DNA of 64,000 bases from Petrosia ficiformis (taxonomy: Eukaryota; Porifera; Demospongiae; Haplosclerida; Petrosiidae). A program made the translations under genes and the position numbers. Numbering within the stretch: the stretch's first letter is position 1; each line of letters starts with the position of its first letter. Under the pieces are notes generated by a model that was given only the letters and a program-made list of their open reading frames with translations, was not told the DNA's origin and made no database searches. Where the stretch lies: NCBI GenBank assembly GCA_947044365.1, contig OX345638.1:6395201-6459200 (forward strand), read 5' to 3'. Shown piece by piece: positions 1 through 19,850 of this stretch.

Positions 1-254
1 AGATTCTTCAGGCTTTCTGTAAAAAGCATTTCTTGTTTTTCTAATAATTGAGTAGATAAAGTAAAATAATAATGTTTCAGTAGATTTAAGAATGAATCAT
101 ACTTCTCTAAATGAAGTATAATTATACGAAACATGGACATGTACATGTAGGTGGTGTTAAATGGTCACATTGAGGACAATGTATAACATATATTGGTCTT
201 GCTGTGTAAAATAAGTAACAGTTATGACACACTTTACTGTGATTACGTGTTTTA

Positions 255-362
255 ATGTAGCACAAGGGCGAGTCAATAAAGGTTGAGTTTACATAATGCA
301 TGAGCCGAAGGTGAGTACGTTATGTAAACGAGACCTTTATTGACTGCCCAAGTGCTACATTG
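255..362. repeat. Fold-back (hairpin) element
   Basis: Two arms of about 48 bases are near-perfect reverse complements. The left arm starts atgtagcacaagggcgag and the right arm ends ctgcccaagtgctacat, with the turn around tgagccgaaggtgagta. This is the shape of a small non-autonomous DNA element (MITE). There is no coding potential. Confidence 0.75.
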
Positions 363-1537
363 AAACACACAATGCACTGTCAAGTGTGTAATAAGTGAAT
401 TATTGACGATCTGGTAAACTACCTGTCTATCTGGTGAAATTCCACTGTTGTTGGAGCTGCTTCATTAGTAGAGGTGAGCAAAGTGTGCAATAACTAACTT
501 ACAAAAGTGTGCAATAAGTGATTTAATGTTCAATCATGTGATGCATTATCTGCACTCTGATTGGCCACAGGTCACATGATCAGCAATAATAATAACTTAA
601 GTATATTATTTATAATATTTTTATGTATTACATCATCATAATGAGGAGGTTCAAACATGTCTATCCAATTGTTATAAAACGACTGGAAATTGTATTTTCC
701 CTAATAAGGAAAATCACAAACGTAAGTCCTAACAAATGAATTAAAAATATACTTAAGTTTGACTAGAGCTTGGCAATATCAAATGTTGTGGTAACGATTA
801 ATTGTCAAGTATTTAATTGCGATTATACAATTAATTGTGATTTTTTTTACTCAAACAAGAACTATAATGTATTATAGTTTTTTGCAAGAAATACCAGTTC
901 ATTGACTGTGTGTGGTTTATGTACACCATATATGTGCTTACAATGTACATAATGATACTGTAATGCATGCATACACTTTAATAATTTACACTATTTATAC
1001 TGTATAGTGTATACAGGTATATTATGTACTTTGTGTACACGCTGTGCAAATGACTGATGATACACCTGCTATACCACTGACTAATTGTTAATAATTGTCT
1101 AACAATTATTAATGGTCTAACGATTATTAATTGTCCAACGATTATTAATTGTCCACAATAATTGCAATACAATAATTATAATTGTGATAATTGAATTAAT
1201 TGTCATATCACCAAGCACTAAGCTTGACACTCCTTCAAGATTGCCAATAAAGTGCAATGTATTAAAACCACAATACAGTAATAGAGATAGGAGCTTGACC
1301 CACCCACACCACTTTTGGAATCATATACATGTATATACACTTGTCAGATCACTATACTGTCATTGTATAAGTATATAAACAGAACCTCTATTGGAACATT
1401 ACCTTTTAGCTTCCATGCTTTGCATGTGAGTGGCACATCCCTTACCACACCCTAGGCCCTCTCTCTGGTGGCTAATACAGCTGCCATCTAGTCAGGCATG
1501 GCCTGACCCTCGCAGAGACGGAGGCGTCATCGTCTCT
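363..1537. other. Gene-poor AT-rich stretch
   Basis: I see no convincing exon here. Around 1081-1165 a short unit close to aacgattattaattgtcc is repeated about four times. The short open frames at 978-1172 and 1184-1378 are low-complexity and show no domain, so I do not call them genes. Confidence 0.5.
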
Positions 1538-1738
1538 TCAATGTTTGTCAGCCTTCCCCCCAATTTTGAATATGCAGTCTTTGTCCTGTAATACCTGTAG
1601 TTCTCGCAGCAAGCCTCCAATACAAGCTGAACAACATGATTGGTGACAAGTCAGGATTCTGGCATCACTATAATTGTTCTGACAGACTCTGCAAGTTAGT
1701 TCCTTTTCAAGTTCCGTATTCAAATCTTTTTTAGCCAT
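1538..1738 (-). pseudogene. Truncated RING-finger gene start
   Basis: The 66-codon frame starts at the ATG ending at 1738. It shows the first half of a TRIM-type RING: C-x2-C (CRVC), then TCHQSCCSACI in the place of the usual CHxFCxxC. It resembles the first exon of the RING-GTPase gene at 25107-25262 (shared patterns E-x-x-L-T-C-x-V-C and ILTCH/VLTCH). The second RING half with the CPxC pair is missing. The frame instead runs on through the place where the paralogue has an intron and stops soon after. The upstream 360 bases are also duplicated. I read it as the decayed twin of the 25-kb gene. It could still make a short peptide. Confidence 0.65.
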
Positions 1739-2100
1739 CTCCTAAGAGGGTTGATCATAACACACCTACTAATGCTGGAGATTGCATGTGATTACTGATT
1801 ACAACATGACAGGTACACACGCCCTAAAAATTATTTTAACAATTAGATCTATACGGTACATTGGCTAATCTCGATGAATACTGACACAAGTCACTTGGGA
1901 AAAAGAGGACCAGTGGCTGTATCTAAACAAGAAGTATTCCTCTCGAACTAAACCTAACAAGCCAGAGGAGTCAAGATATCTTTAAGATTTTCTTGAGTGG
2001 CACAGATTTCTTTGGGGTGTGTTTATAGCCTCCTCTGTGTTATTTGGGGTGGATAAAATTAGTCTTTTTGTGTCACTTTCAAGAGACATTTGAAAAAATA
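1739..2100. promoter_or_regulatory. Putative bidirectional promoter, copy 1
   Basis: This interval separates the ATG of a RING gene (minus) from the ATG of a MAP4K kinase (plus). About 135 bases next to the kinase ATG (1968-2104) recur nearly unchanged at 25423-25565 in the same arrangement. Shared blocks include gtcaagatatctttaag and gtggcacagatttctttgg. Conservation of the non-coding block between two genes facing away from each other suggests a shared promoter and 5' UTR. No TATA box is obvious. Confidence 0.5.
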
Positions 2101-10530
<8,430 letters not shown>

Positions 10531-11190
10531 GTATGCACATGTACATGTATGTATGTATATGTACATGTACATGTGTACATGTATGTACATGTATATGTAC
10601 ATGTATATATGTACATGTAAGTACATGTATGTGTGTGTCTGTACATGTACATGTGTATGTCTGTGTGTATGTACATACATTGTATATGTATGTATATGTA
10701 CATGTATGTATGCACATGTATGTACATGTATGTATATGTACATGTATATATGTACATGTATGTGTGTGTATGTACATACATTGTATATGTATGTATATGT
10801 ACATGTATGTATGCACATGTATGTACATGTAAGTATTTGTACATGTATATATGTACATGTACATGTATGTGTGTGTCTGTACATGTACATGTGTATATCT
10901 GTGTGTATGTACATACATTGTATATGTATGTATATGTACATGTATGTACATGTGTGTGTGTATATGTATTCTAATAGTGTACATGTACGTACATATATGT
11001 ACTCTAATAGTTTACATGTACATATATGTATTCTAATAGTGTACATGTACATGTATGCACTCCAATAGTGTACATGTAAAAGTATATGTACTCCAATAGT
11101 GTACATGTACGATGTATATATTCTAATTGCATACATGTACATGTATGTAGTGTACGTGTACGTGTATGTACGTGTACGTAAACATATATG
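10531..11190. repeat. acatgtatgt-rich microsatellite
   Basis: Starting at the donor of kinase exon 3, about 650 bases are made of gtacatgt/atgtatgt words, including larger internal copies (gtgtgtatgtacatacattg occurs at least three times). Many Met/Tyr/Cys/His/Thr-rich frames on both strands arise from it and none is a gene. Confidence 0.9.
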
Positions 11191-11490
11191 ATATTAACAA
11201 TAGATATTCTATCAGATATGAAAACGTACATATTTTAGACCTTCATAAACTATTAGGTTCATTCCTACTAATACTGAAGTATCTTTCATGTATATAACCT
11301 TGGATGCGAAAATTAGTCAGTAATTTTGACTAACACAAAATACTAATTATTCATCAATTTTGTTAAAGTAGCCAATAAAATATGGTATCTAGAAGAGGAA
11401 CTATTGCTCCACCTAGATCCCAAAATATAGTCAGTTTCTTGAGCACAAAAGCAGTAATTAAATATTAGTGTTTGTCAAAATTATTATTAG

Positions 11491-11614
11491 CCCACACATG
11501 TCCAGATTTACCTTCAGATGTCCAAGACATCCTAATCAATGCCTTCAAATATCCTATGATATTGCATGCATTACTAGAATGTCTAAAAGTGTCCCTTGCT
11601 GCTCATGGTTTAGG
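11491..11614 (+). CDS. Possible isolated exon, helical
   Basis: A 124-base open segment lies between attattattag and a GG|GTAATT donor. It reads CPDLPSDVQDILINAFKYPM and continues with a leucine-rich ILHALLECLKVSLAAHGL helix. The composition looks protein-like, not like random AT sequence. Its phase (1 in, 2 out) does not fit directly onto kinase exon 3, which ends in phase 0. I do not recognise the family. It may be a stray exon of a lost gene. Confidence 0.3.
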
Positions 11615-11629
11615 GTAATTATACACTTT

Positions 11630-11830
11630 TACCATTATACTAAGTATCCCGGGATACCTAGGATGTCTGAGAATTCCCATACTGATTATGGTTTATGTTA
11701 ATAATCCCATTATACTAAGTATCCCGGGATACATAGGATGTCCCCTACTGGTTATCCTAATAACACTGTATTTCCATTATACTAAGTATCCAGGATGTCC
11801 CGTACTGTTTGTAGTTTAGAGTACATGTAA
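11630..11830. repeat. Three diverged tandem copies, 60-70-bp unit
   Basis: The motif ccattatactaagtatcc followed by gggatacctaggatgtc recurs at about 11630, 11705 and 11775. Confidence 0.7.
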
Positions 11831-12159
11831 TCACTGTATTTGCCAAATGACTGATTTTCGTAGCCCTCACTTTATCAAGTACAACAATTCAATATATAAT
11901 TTTGTATTTACTTTAAATTTATGTTTCCTAATTTGTTTATTGTGGAGTATTAGTTGCTCCCCTCATCCAAACAACCACACCCTACATGTAAAAGGCAGTG
12001 TGGAACAGTTGCTTCAAGCATCAAACGTCATTTCCACTTAAAAAGGATGTTGGCCTTTTTTGAGTAGAAAGAACATTTCATACTTTGACCAAGATTTTGA
12101 AGCAACTGTTCCAAACCAGGATTACATATAGGAGAGGAAATATTCGATCATGTAAAGAA

Positions 12160-12260
12160 AACTGGTCTAGGAGGGTTTTTTGGGGGTATGCTCCCCCTTG
12201 AATATTTTTTACTTTTATGCTCTCTAAGGAGGCATTTGGTGGCGTTTGTGACCCCAAAGG
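12160..12260. repeat. Dispersed G-rich repeat fragment
   Basis: The pattern gggggtatgctcccc, then a spacer with ctctctaaggaggcattt and gaccccaa, recurs in diverged form at about 26490-26600 and 43600-43700. This suggests an old dispersed element. Confidence 0.5.
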
Positions 12261-12369
12261 ATTGTAGCTAAGATGTAGTTGCATGTTGACAATTTGACAT
12301 AAATGTGGCCTGAAAACTAGGGTAGGGGATATTCCTCCATTCTCCTTCACTGTATGAACCCTGCAAGCA

Positions 12370-13020
12370 GTATTTAGCTCATAGGATGTGGTCATTAATA
12401 TTATACATGTATGTGGACATGTACAGTAGAGTATGGTAGTATATTGAGTACAGTACTTGATAACAGAAAACATGTATATAATAAGATGTGATGATATGTA
12501 TTAATATTATATGTACACATGTACAGTAAAGTATCGTAGTGTATTGAGTAAGTAAGTAAGTGAGCAAACGATCTTTGCTAGTTTCTGTGTTGTAATCAAC
12601 CCTAACTGGTTTGGTGAATAGTTACATTTAATTATGTGTCTCTCCAGGCCCAATTGTTCATTGTAATAGACTGGTAACAGTATTTAATAACGACAGAAAG
12701 TAAGGATCTTTGGTAGTTTAATTAATGAAGGTAATGATCTTTGATCGTTTCTATTGAATATTCCAATGATGATCCAATCATCCATATCTTCATTAGCTTT
12801 TAAGTGTGCATTATACAGAATAATTACATTTAATTATATGTTTCTCCAAGCCTTGTTGTTGACATGTATAATGGACTGGTGACAGTATTTAATAGTGAAG
12901 GTAAGGATCCTTGGTAATGAAGCTGAGGATCTTTGCTAGTTTCTATATTCCAATCATCCTTAATGTGAATTTGGTATGTTATACTCAATAATTACATTTA
13001 ATTGCATGTGTTCTCTGTTA
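12370..13020. repeat. Local duplications
   Basis: A block of about 110 bases around 12390 (acatgtacagtagagtatgg) recurs near 12510. A second unit of about 170 bases (gatctttgctagtttct ... ttacatttaattatgtgtct) recurs near 12570, 12735 and 12920. No coding potential was seen. Confidence 0.6.
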
Positions 13021-14704
13021 CCCTTGTCTTTCTAACTTGGCAACATCTATCTGGATTGCACATTTTGTTGGTTAAATGTTGTCTACAGTTAATTTTTCTG
13101 TAATCGTTTGTTAATGAGACTATGAGAGGTGTTTGAATGAGCTGCTCTTTTTCTGGAAAATGGTTACTTTGATGGATTGTTATGTCATTTTGTGATGGAG
13201 TATTAAAAGCAAATAAGCTTTATTCATCATGAAATGGTGTGATAGCCCAACAAGTAACTGAAACATGTTGATTACAACACTTGTGAACATTCTTTCTGGT
13301 GCAAAAAGATCTTCAAAAATGGATATAATTAATAGGAAACGTGTATTATGGATGGCTTGATGCAGATAAGAAAACAGATGCAGAGATGGAAGAACAAATG
13401 ATTCAGTAGTGTTCACACACTTATATTTAATGGATAGATTCTTAAAAATGGTATCATTATATAAATGGTGCATGTCTACGCATACATCATAAATGTATTC
13501 CCATCAATCTTAGTATTCTTATCTAGGTATTTCAGGAGTAACGATAATCCATTCTTTATTGTCACACCACAATCAAAGTGGGTAGAAAATTGACTAACAG
13601 TATGATAGATCATTTTCAATAATTTCATTTAATTGCATGTATATGTTTTCAACTCCTTTGCATCGTTTTCAAGTTACACACATATTTGATCATTCCGTTC
13701 CTGGATTTTACCTTTAGTATTATGTTAGTCTATCTACATGAAATACAGGCTTGAGACAATTACAAACCATCGAGTCATATCTACTAATGCAATTACTTTA
13801 TTTTAGGTTGGTTTTAATGTAATGAGAAAGTCCTAAGAACCCTGTTGATACCTAATATTATTACAGTCAAGTATTGTCTACAGTTATTTCCTTGTCAGTG
13901 ACTGAATCATTCTCAAGTTGTTTCCCAAATCACATTTGTGATGAGGGTTCTGCACTGCAAGTGCATTTATTAATTTTAGCAAATGTCCTAATCTACAATG
14001 ACAGACATGACCAAACAGGTCTGTTTCAGTGTATGATTAAAGGTCTGATCCATGAAATTAGTTAATTAGAATTATGTAATAACTAAATTATCATATTAGA
14101 ATATTGCAATCCTCTACATTTTAGTGCAGAAGTGTAACTCAGTACAGTTAACTTTTATTAACAGAGTAATAATCATAATATATACATACAACTTGGAAAT
14201 TACACACTGATAAAAAAAAATTATTTGCATGCACACATCACATGAGCATTATCACAACATGGGTAACTTTCTTGAAGTAAGAGTAATGAAACATTTTTCA
14301 CACGACTTCAAAGTTTGCATAAACAAAGTTAGTATCTAGTCCTAATTATATTCAATAATCAGTATAATTATTACCTGGGAACAGTGTTCATTAACCAAAG
14401 TGGGAACGGGTGAGTAAATTTGAATAAGCTTTCTTATTGCCTATATAGTGACTTTAAAACACAGCACAGGTTCGTCCTGGTGTGGAGAAGAGCAATATTC
14501 CCATGTTTGTAGCAGTAGCTATCTGCAGTTTTTTTGAGAAACAGTGGAGACACACACAAGAACTGAAAGGTAACTGATATAACCCCTTGCCCATGCTTCA
14601 CTGTGAGGATAATATTATTATTAATACAAAATATTACTACAGCTTGACAAAGCCAAAAACAATTAAACAGAGTCACAATATTTAAACGGTATAGAGTTAA
14701 TGCA
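13021..14704. other. No gene recognised
   Basis: There are only short frames without domains (13180-13473, 13874-14065, 14434-14676). If the kinase continued, its missing exons should fall around here, and I could not find them on the plus strand. Confidence 0.4.
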
Positions 14705-15042
14705 TCAAATGTGTTCCTTTGTAGTTTCCTTTTTCATTTTCTTGACTATTTCATGAAGGAATTGTTCATTTTCCATTGCTTTTTGGACGATATCTAGATG
14801 TTCAGGACTCTGCTCAATCTTCATTTGTACATGATTGAGTAAAATATCAGCACCAGTAAATCCTCCTTTGTTGAGAACATCAATCTTTATATTTATGTCA
14901 ATGATTCCTTTAGCATACAGCTCAGCTGTTAACGATAATAGAGTTGGTTCACTACCATTTAGTAGTCTACATAGGTCTGCGTGGTTTGATCTCAACACAT
15001 TAGAGCTTTTAGGTGCAGGTCTGGTATCAGTAGAGTTTGTTT
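14705..15042 (-). CDS. Terminal exon with CARD-like helical domain
   Basis: The exon starts after tattctatttag (phase 1) and runs to a TGA/TAA-type stop at 14705. The protein reads ETNSTDTRPAPKSSNVLRSN and then a helical block: LCRLLNGSEPTLLSLTAELY, KGIIDINIKIDVLNKGG, DILLNHVQMKIEQSPEHLDI. The spacing of L-x-x-L, G-I-I, V-L-N and L-L-x-x-V-Q-x-K-I resembles CARD-type death folds. It lies 3' of the death-domain exon at 15206-15489, which has its own stop. It may therefore be an alternative last exon of that gene or an orphan. Confidence 0.5.
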
Positions 15043-15154
15043 CTAAATAGAATAATAGATAAATAATATTCACTTCTAGTTATCATAATTATACAGCAAA
15101 AATATTCTTATAGTGGTTACACAGGTCTTTATATACTATGAAATTCACATATAA

Positions 15155-15517
15155 GTATACACTGTATTTTCTTTACATGCAGAGAAAGATCTCTCAGAAG
15201 TAACGTTAGCAACGAATGTTTGTCGTATTCTCAGCAAGCATTTTCTTAATTCGCTCAGCTACTGCAACCTCATGTACATCATGTTGTAAAACTTTCACCA
15301 GTATATCCCACCTGGCATTACCCAAATGAATCCATGACATCAATATTTCTTGTCGACATCGTTTCAGATTACCACAGTGGTTAGCCTCAATCGTTTTAAG
15401 CTCTTCATATTTTACTTTCAGATATAAACCTAGTGTAAACCAGTCAAAAACTTCATTCGTTGCTAACGTTACTTCTGAGAGATCTTTCTCTGCATGTAAA
15501 GAAAATACAGTGTATAC
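15155..15517. repeat. 64-bp perfect inverted repeat around a death-domain exon
   Basis: Bases 15155-15218 are the exact reverse complement of 15454-15517, separated by a 235-base loop that is most of the death-domain exon. The right arm contains the exon's splice acceptor and first 13 codons. The left arm carries the same acceptor and codons facing the other way, and supplies the in-frame stop. Confidence 0.9.
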
Positions 15518-17062
15518 ATGTACTTATCATACATGTATGTGAATTTCATGTTCATTAGGAAACTTTTCTTATTATTGCAGGTATATCACAATCTCAAAAG
15601 AGCAATATACAAGAAATATATTGTTTATAATCATTGTAACTTGTAATAATTACATAATTATAATAAAATTATTATAATATAATATGTAATGTATGTCAAA
15701 ATAAGCATGTGTACAGTTTGGAGGTTTATATGACATAATCCCTGCTGCGGAGGAGATTTATGTGGATATATCACATAAGTCTATATGGCCAAAGGGTTTA
15801 TCCATATAAACACTTGTAAACCACCAAGTCTTATATCTAGCATGTACACAATTTAATTATTATTATACTATGATTTGACAATTGAATTTTTGAGGTGTAT
15901 AATTACGAACAATATACAATTAACTGTTGCCATGGTATATATCTATATAACACCAAAATTGGCAAAACATATGCATTAATTAAATTAAGGTTTAAGTGAT
16001 AATAACAAGGAAAACATCCATAGACTGTGGCGTGTTAAACATGAATGCAACATGCGAGTTTGACCAGACCCTCTTCCCGCGTAGCGTGTGAGGGGCTGGC
16101 CTGGCGAGACTACCTGAAACACAACAGCCTACTATAGTTATTATTTCGATTGTCTACTTTCCTGACCTTCTAGAACAATATTTCAGGAAGAATAGCCAGT
16201 TATTAGTTCCAGTTTCTACATAAGCTAGTAAAGCTACAAGCAGCTATTGCTCTGTACTGTCGTACTACCTTGACCACGTGTTCTATTATGTGCCATGCCC
16301 ATTAATTGACCGAGCCCCCGGGGATGATGTAACTTCCTTAACTACGTATACAACGCATACTTGTGTAAGTGACATATATATATATATATATAGTTCGAAC
16401 CTGTGGGAAAGCAATCATAGGGATGGCTACGGGCCATAAAAATTAATGTTTCTGTGAATACAATAGTAATTATATTATATCAGAGAGTAATAGATATACC
16501 TATACCAAGAGTACATAAGAGATGGGGAGTGTTGAATGATGCATACAGCCATTAATACTGTGTAAAATAATGTGACTTTCTTTGATATCACAATTATGAT
16601 ATGTAACTGAATTTATATCACGAAGCATACTGAAATAATAATAACTACAAAATTTAAATGATAAATCACTTCCATTATTGGATGAAATAGAGATGTAAGA
16701 AATGTCTGTATGTGGATCAGGAACATGGCTTGGAAATTGAAAACGTATCAGTCATAATAATAAGTATAATATTAGCAATAACAAAACTGAATTACTAATT
16801 TACAAAGGTTTGTCATCCATAAATGTTGACATAATAATTCAATAAATCTTACATACACACCTGTCAATAAAGTCTCACGAGATTCAATATCTTTATGTGG
16901 TCTTATATTCACCATATATACCGAGAAGCCATGGTACATATAATATATTCTATAGCTAACAGAAACATCAAAGAAGAACAGGACAATGGACACGAGTAAC
17001 AGGCTGACATACCTTACACTTTCAGCGATATGGGGCGAATAGTTCCTGGGAGAAACGCCCAT
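15206..17062 (-). CDS. Membrane-anchored death-domain protein (two exons)
   Basis: Exon 1 (16861-17062) starts at ATG 17062 and encodes a 67-residue N-terminus. It has a strong hydrophobic stretch (SLLLVSIVLFFFDVSVSY), which could be a signal peptide or membrane anchor, and ends ACAG|GTGTGT in phase 1. Exon 2 (15206-15489) begins after ctttacatgcag in phase 1 and reads EKDLSEVTLATNE, then a death domain: WFTLGLYLKVKYEELKTIEA, RCRQEILMSWIHLGNARWDI, VAVAERIKKML. These are the W, L-x-x-I-E and A-x-W-x-x-L-V positions expected of the family. The stop TAA lies only nine residues after the last helix and falls inside one arm of a 64-bp inverted repeat. The product would be about 160 residues. The 1.4-kb intron holds a MITE. 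The joining of the two exons rests on phase only. Confidence 0.55.
15720..15860. repeat. Imperfect fold-back element
   Basis: Arms include gtgtacagtttggaggttta on the left and tgtaaaccaccaagt ... catgtacac on the right. Related pieces (aggtttatgtggatata) occur at 17410-17520. Confidence 0.5.
16200..16445. mobile_element. MITE fragment, family of the 8789 element
   Basis: In reverse orientation it shares ttaactacgtatacaacgca, cccattaattgaccgagccc and the end gggaaagcaatcataggga. An (AT)n run separates the last two parts, as in the other copies. Confidence 0.75.
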
Positions 17063-17262
17063 CTATTGGTTCTTTTTTTTTTAAGAGACAAAGAGAGCTT
17101 CTTTTGTGTGTTTACTTGTCGACATAGCCTTCATTCTCTGTAGACTTTTGGTGACTAGATCGACTGCGCATGTGCATGACGTCATACCAGGGATGATATA
17201 TCCCTGCTGTACTCGTGAACGAACTTTGATGTGGTTGTATAACTTCCCTGCGGTTGTATAAC
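17063..17262 (-). promoter_or_regulatory. Putative promoter of the death-domain gene with a CRE
   Basis: About 115 bases upstream of the ATG lies a perfect CRE palindrome, tgacgtca (17177-17184), next to an NRF1-like tgcgcatgtgca. The same block, at the same distance from the copied ATG, is present at 28755-28964. Such CRE/NRF1-like combinations are common in animal promoters; function here is inferred. Confidence 0.5.
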
Positions 17263-18205
17263 TGCCCTGTGGTCGGGGATATATGCCATATATACGCCCC
17301 GTCGGCTCTTTGATGTTTCTGTTAACTATGGTATATATTTGTATATACAAATTGAATTGCTAAAATCAATCATAGTATATTTTATAAAGTAATCAAGGCT
17401 AGTTTGTGTATATGCCAGATATATCACCTGCTGGTGTTCAGAGGTTTATGTCCAGACCCATTAGGTTTATGTGGATATACTCTTTAGCTTCAGGTTATAT
17501 CCGCATTAACAAATCTTATGAAATCATTATGTGGTTGATTTATATGGTAGGCATAGGTTAGGGTTCATTTGTGGTTAGGGTTTAATCAGTAAGCTTAGTG
17601 TTTGATTAGTCTCGTCCCCAGCTGCACCCCATATACTTCAACATGGATGATAACCCTAACAATCCCAGTACGTCGATGTATTTACAAATAAGTCAACGTA
17701 TTTATTAAATACTATTTTGACCTCAATGGCACTCCATAAATACCTACATGTATAGGTGTGCATCAATGAAAACAATGAAGGGTAGGAACATGCAACTCCC
17801 ACGTAAATAATTAACAAGAAAAATGTGTCTATAATGCTTTGTGATTACTATGTGTATCAAATATTGCTGATGGCACTGGTATCTACCTTTCTGTGTACTC
17901 AAATACTAAGAGGTACATGTAAGTGTAACTCCAGTCTAGGTACACAGATCTTTGATGAAACTGAAGTACTCTTTCAAGGTTCTAAATGATGACCTCCTCG
18001 TGTCTGTAACTCTTGCATTAATTGACCAAACCCCTTGGAATGACGTAACTTATATGTGACCAAAAAACCACACTTGTGACACATAATCAAACACTTGTTA
18101 TTCAGCCATTTTATAAAGGACACCAATGATATTTGGTATCTAGGAGAAGCACTAATTGGTTTTCCTGTTTGCCATATTTCATTGGCTTCATGTAACAAGA
18201 TATAT
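17263..18205. other. No gene; repeat fragments
   Basis: It contains a partial fold-back at 17410-17520 and a MITE-family piece at 17830-17960 (ttgctgatggcactggt, ctttctgtgtactc). The latter matches the 3' part of the 8789 element in reverse. I see no exon. Confidence 0.5.
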
Positions 18206-18935
18206 TGAGAAAAAACATCCCTATGGGATACGTAGAAACTGGAACTAATAGCTAGCTATTCTGCCTGAAATATATTCCTAAAGTTCTCCAAGGTCCTTTG
18301 AAAGGTCAGGAAAGTAGATAATCAAAATAATAACTATAATCAAGGCCTTGATTCGAGCCCCCACCCCGAGTGCTATATATTTCCTGTACAGCATGAGCAA
18401 AACAGTGGTTTATTAACTGTTTTAGAGAGAGAAAGGTGGCTACCAAGGAGAATTTTACTATGAAATGATTGTTTTACAAATGTGGGTGTAGATAAAAGTA
18501 TACCTATGACTGCTTTGTGGTGTCCAGCATTCAGTAATCATGGCTGACTTTATCAAGCATGAAAGACAACAGCTTATTATAGTTATTATTTTGATTATCT
18601 ACTTTCCTGACCTTTCAAAGGACATTGGAGAACTTTAGGAATATATTTCAGGCAGAATAGCTAGCTATTAGTTCCAGTTTCTACGTAAGCTACTTGGCTT
18701 TCTTTCTGCTGGTTTCTAGAGCTCGAGCGCGCATTCTTTTACGCGCCACACCCATTAATTGACCGAGCCCCCGGGAATGACGCAACTTCCTTAACTACGT
18801 ATACAACGCATACTCGCGCAAGTGACACAAACATATATATATATATATATATAATTATATATATATAGTTCGAACCCGTGGGAAAGCAATCATAGGGATG
18901 GCCCTACGGGCCATAAAAATGGCTGAATAGCAAGT
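18206..18935. mobile_element. MITE-family composite with long inverted arms
   Basis: The left arm (18230-18340, gaaactggaactaatagcta, gcctgaaatatattcctaaa) is reverse-complemented on the right (18560-18695). Adjoining it is a fragment (18700-18930) with acgcgccacacccattaatt, an (AT)n run, and gtgggaaagcaatcataggg then atggccctacgggccat at the end. Confidence 0.7.
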
Positions 18936-19004
18936 GTTTGAAGGTAAGCATTTGGTATTATGCGCCACAAGTGTGGTTTTCCAAAATTGGGTCACATATA
19001 TAAA

Positions 19005-19361
19005 TACCGTAGAATCTCGAATATAGGCGGGATCCGACTATAAGTGTATACTTTCTTACAAGTGCATATCAGCTTCCTTTATTTAACACTCGAATACAAG
19101 CGGATGGAGCCGACCATAGCGACCGATAGCTCGATATTATCCTACAATTGGAGACCAGACTAACTTGTATACATGATGTCCTCTTACTACACCAGAAAAA
19201 AAACGAAGCTCTCGTCCTCCTTACCTGGTATTCTTTAGTAGTCCGACATGTGACGTTGACACTGCTGACACGTGCCTAGATACCGCAGCCACACCCTTCA
19301 ATTAATCTTTTGCAGTGCATACCGTTTATAAGCGCATACGCCTATATTCGAAATTCTACGG

Positions 19362-19363
<2 letters not shown>
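19005..19363. mobile_element. 359-bp TIR element, Tc1/mariner-type ends
   Basis: The ends taccgtagaatctcgaatat and atattcgaaattctacggta are near-perfect inverted repeats of about 25 bases flanked by TA. The interior is less AT-rich than its surroundings and has no transposase frame. It looks like a non-autonomous Tc1/mariner-like element. Confidence 0.75.
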
Positions 19364-19395
<32 letters not shown>

Positions 19396-19850
19396 GTGTG
19401 ATATACTCTATTTTGGTTTTAATTATTTACATGGAGTTCCACTCCATTCCACTTCTTTTCATTGATGTACACCTGGTATAACAAATACACCATTATATTT
19501 ACTACTTTAAAGTATATAACAGTGTTTCCCCAGGATAAATACTAAGGGTAGGGGAGTGCATCAGTGGTACATCATTGATTAGTTATATACAAATTTATGT
19601 ATTATACTAATACATTCGTTATGTTGTATAACAAGGAAGTTACATGACAAGGAGAAACAGTGGAATTACAGAATTACAGAATTGGCAGAAATGATTACAT
19701 TGCACATTACATATCCAACTGCCATTTCCACAATTCTGCTATTTCTAATTCTGCTGTTTCTCCTTCCCCAAAGTTACAGGTATAGCGGAATAAATACTAA
19801 TTATGCTTCTATCTTATACCACAAAGATAGCACTTTTAATGTTAACTTGG
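19364..19850. other. 3' flank of the RING-GTPase gene, no gene seen
   Basis: An (AT)n run is followed by AT-rich sequence with a small direct repeat (gaattacagaattacagaat). The short frames at 19682-20039 lie opposite the last exon of the RING-GTPase gene and look like shadows. Confidence 0.4.

Noticed and set aside
12078..12473. 131-codon minus-strand frame
   Set aside because: It crosses a dispersed G-rich repeat and local duplications and has no domain.
13180..13473. 97-codon minus-strand frame
   Set aside because: No recognisable domain, splice sites or related copy in the window.
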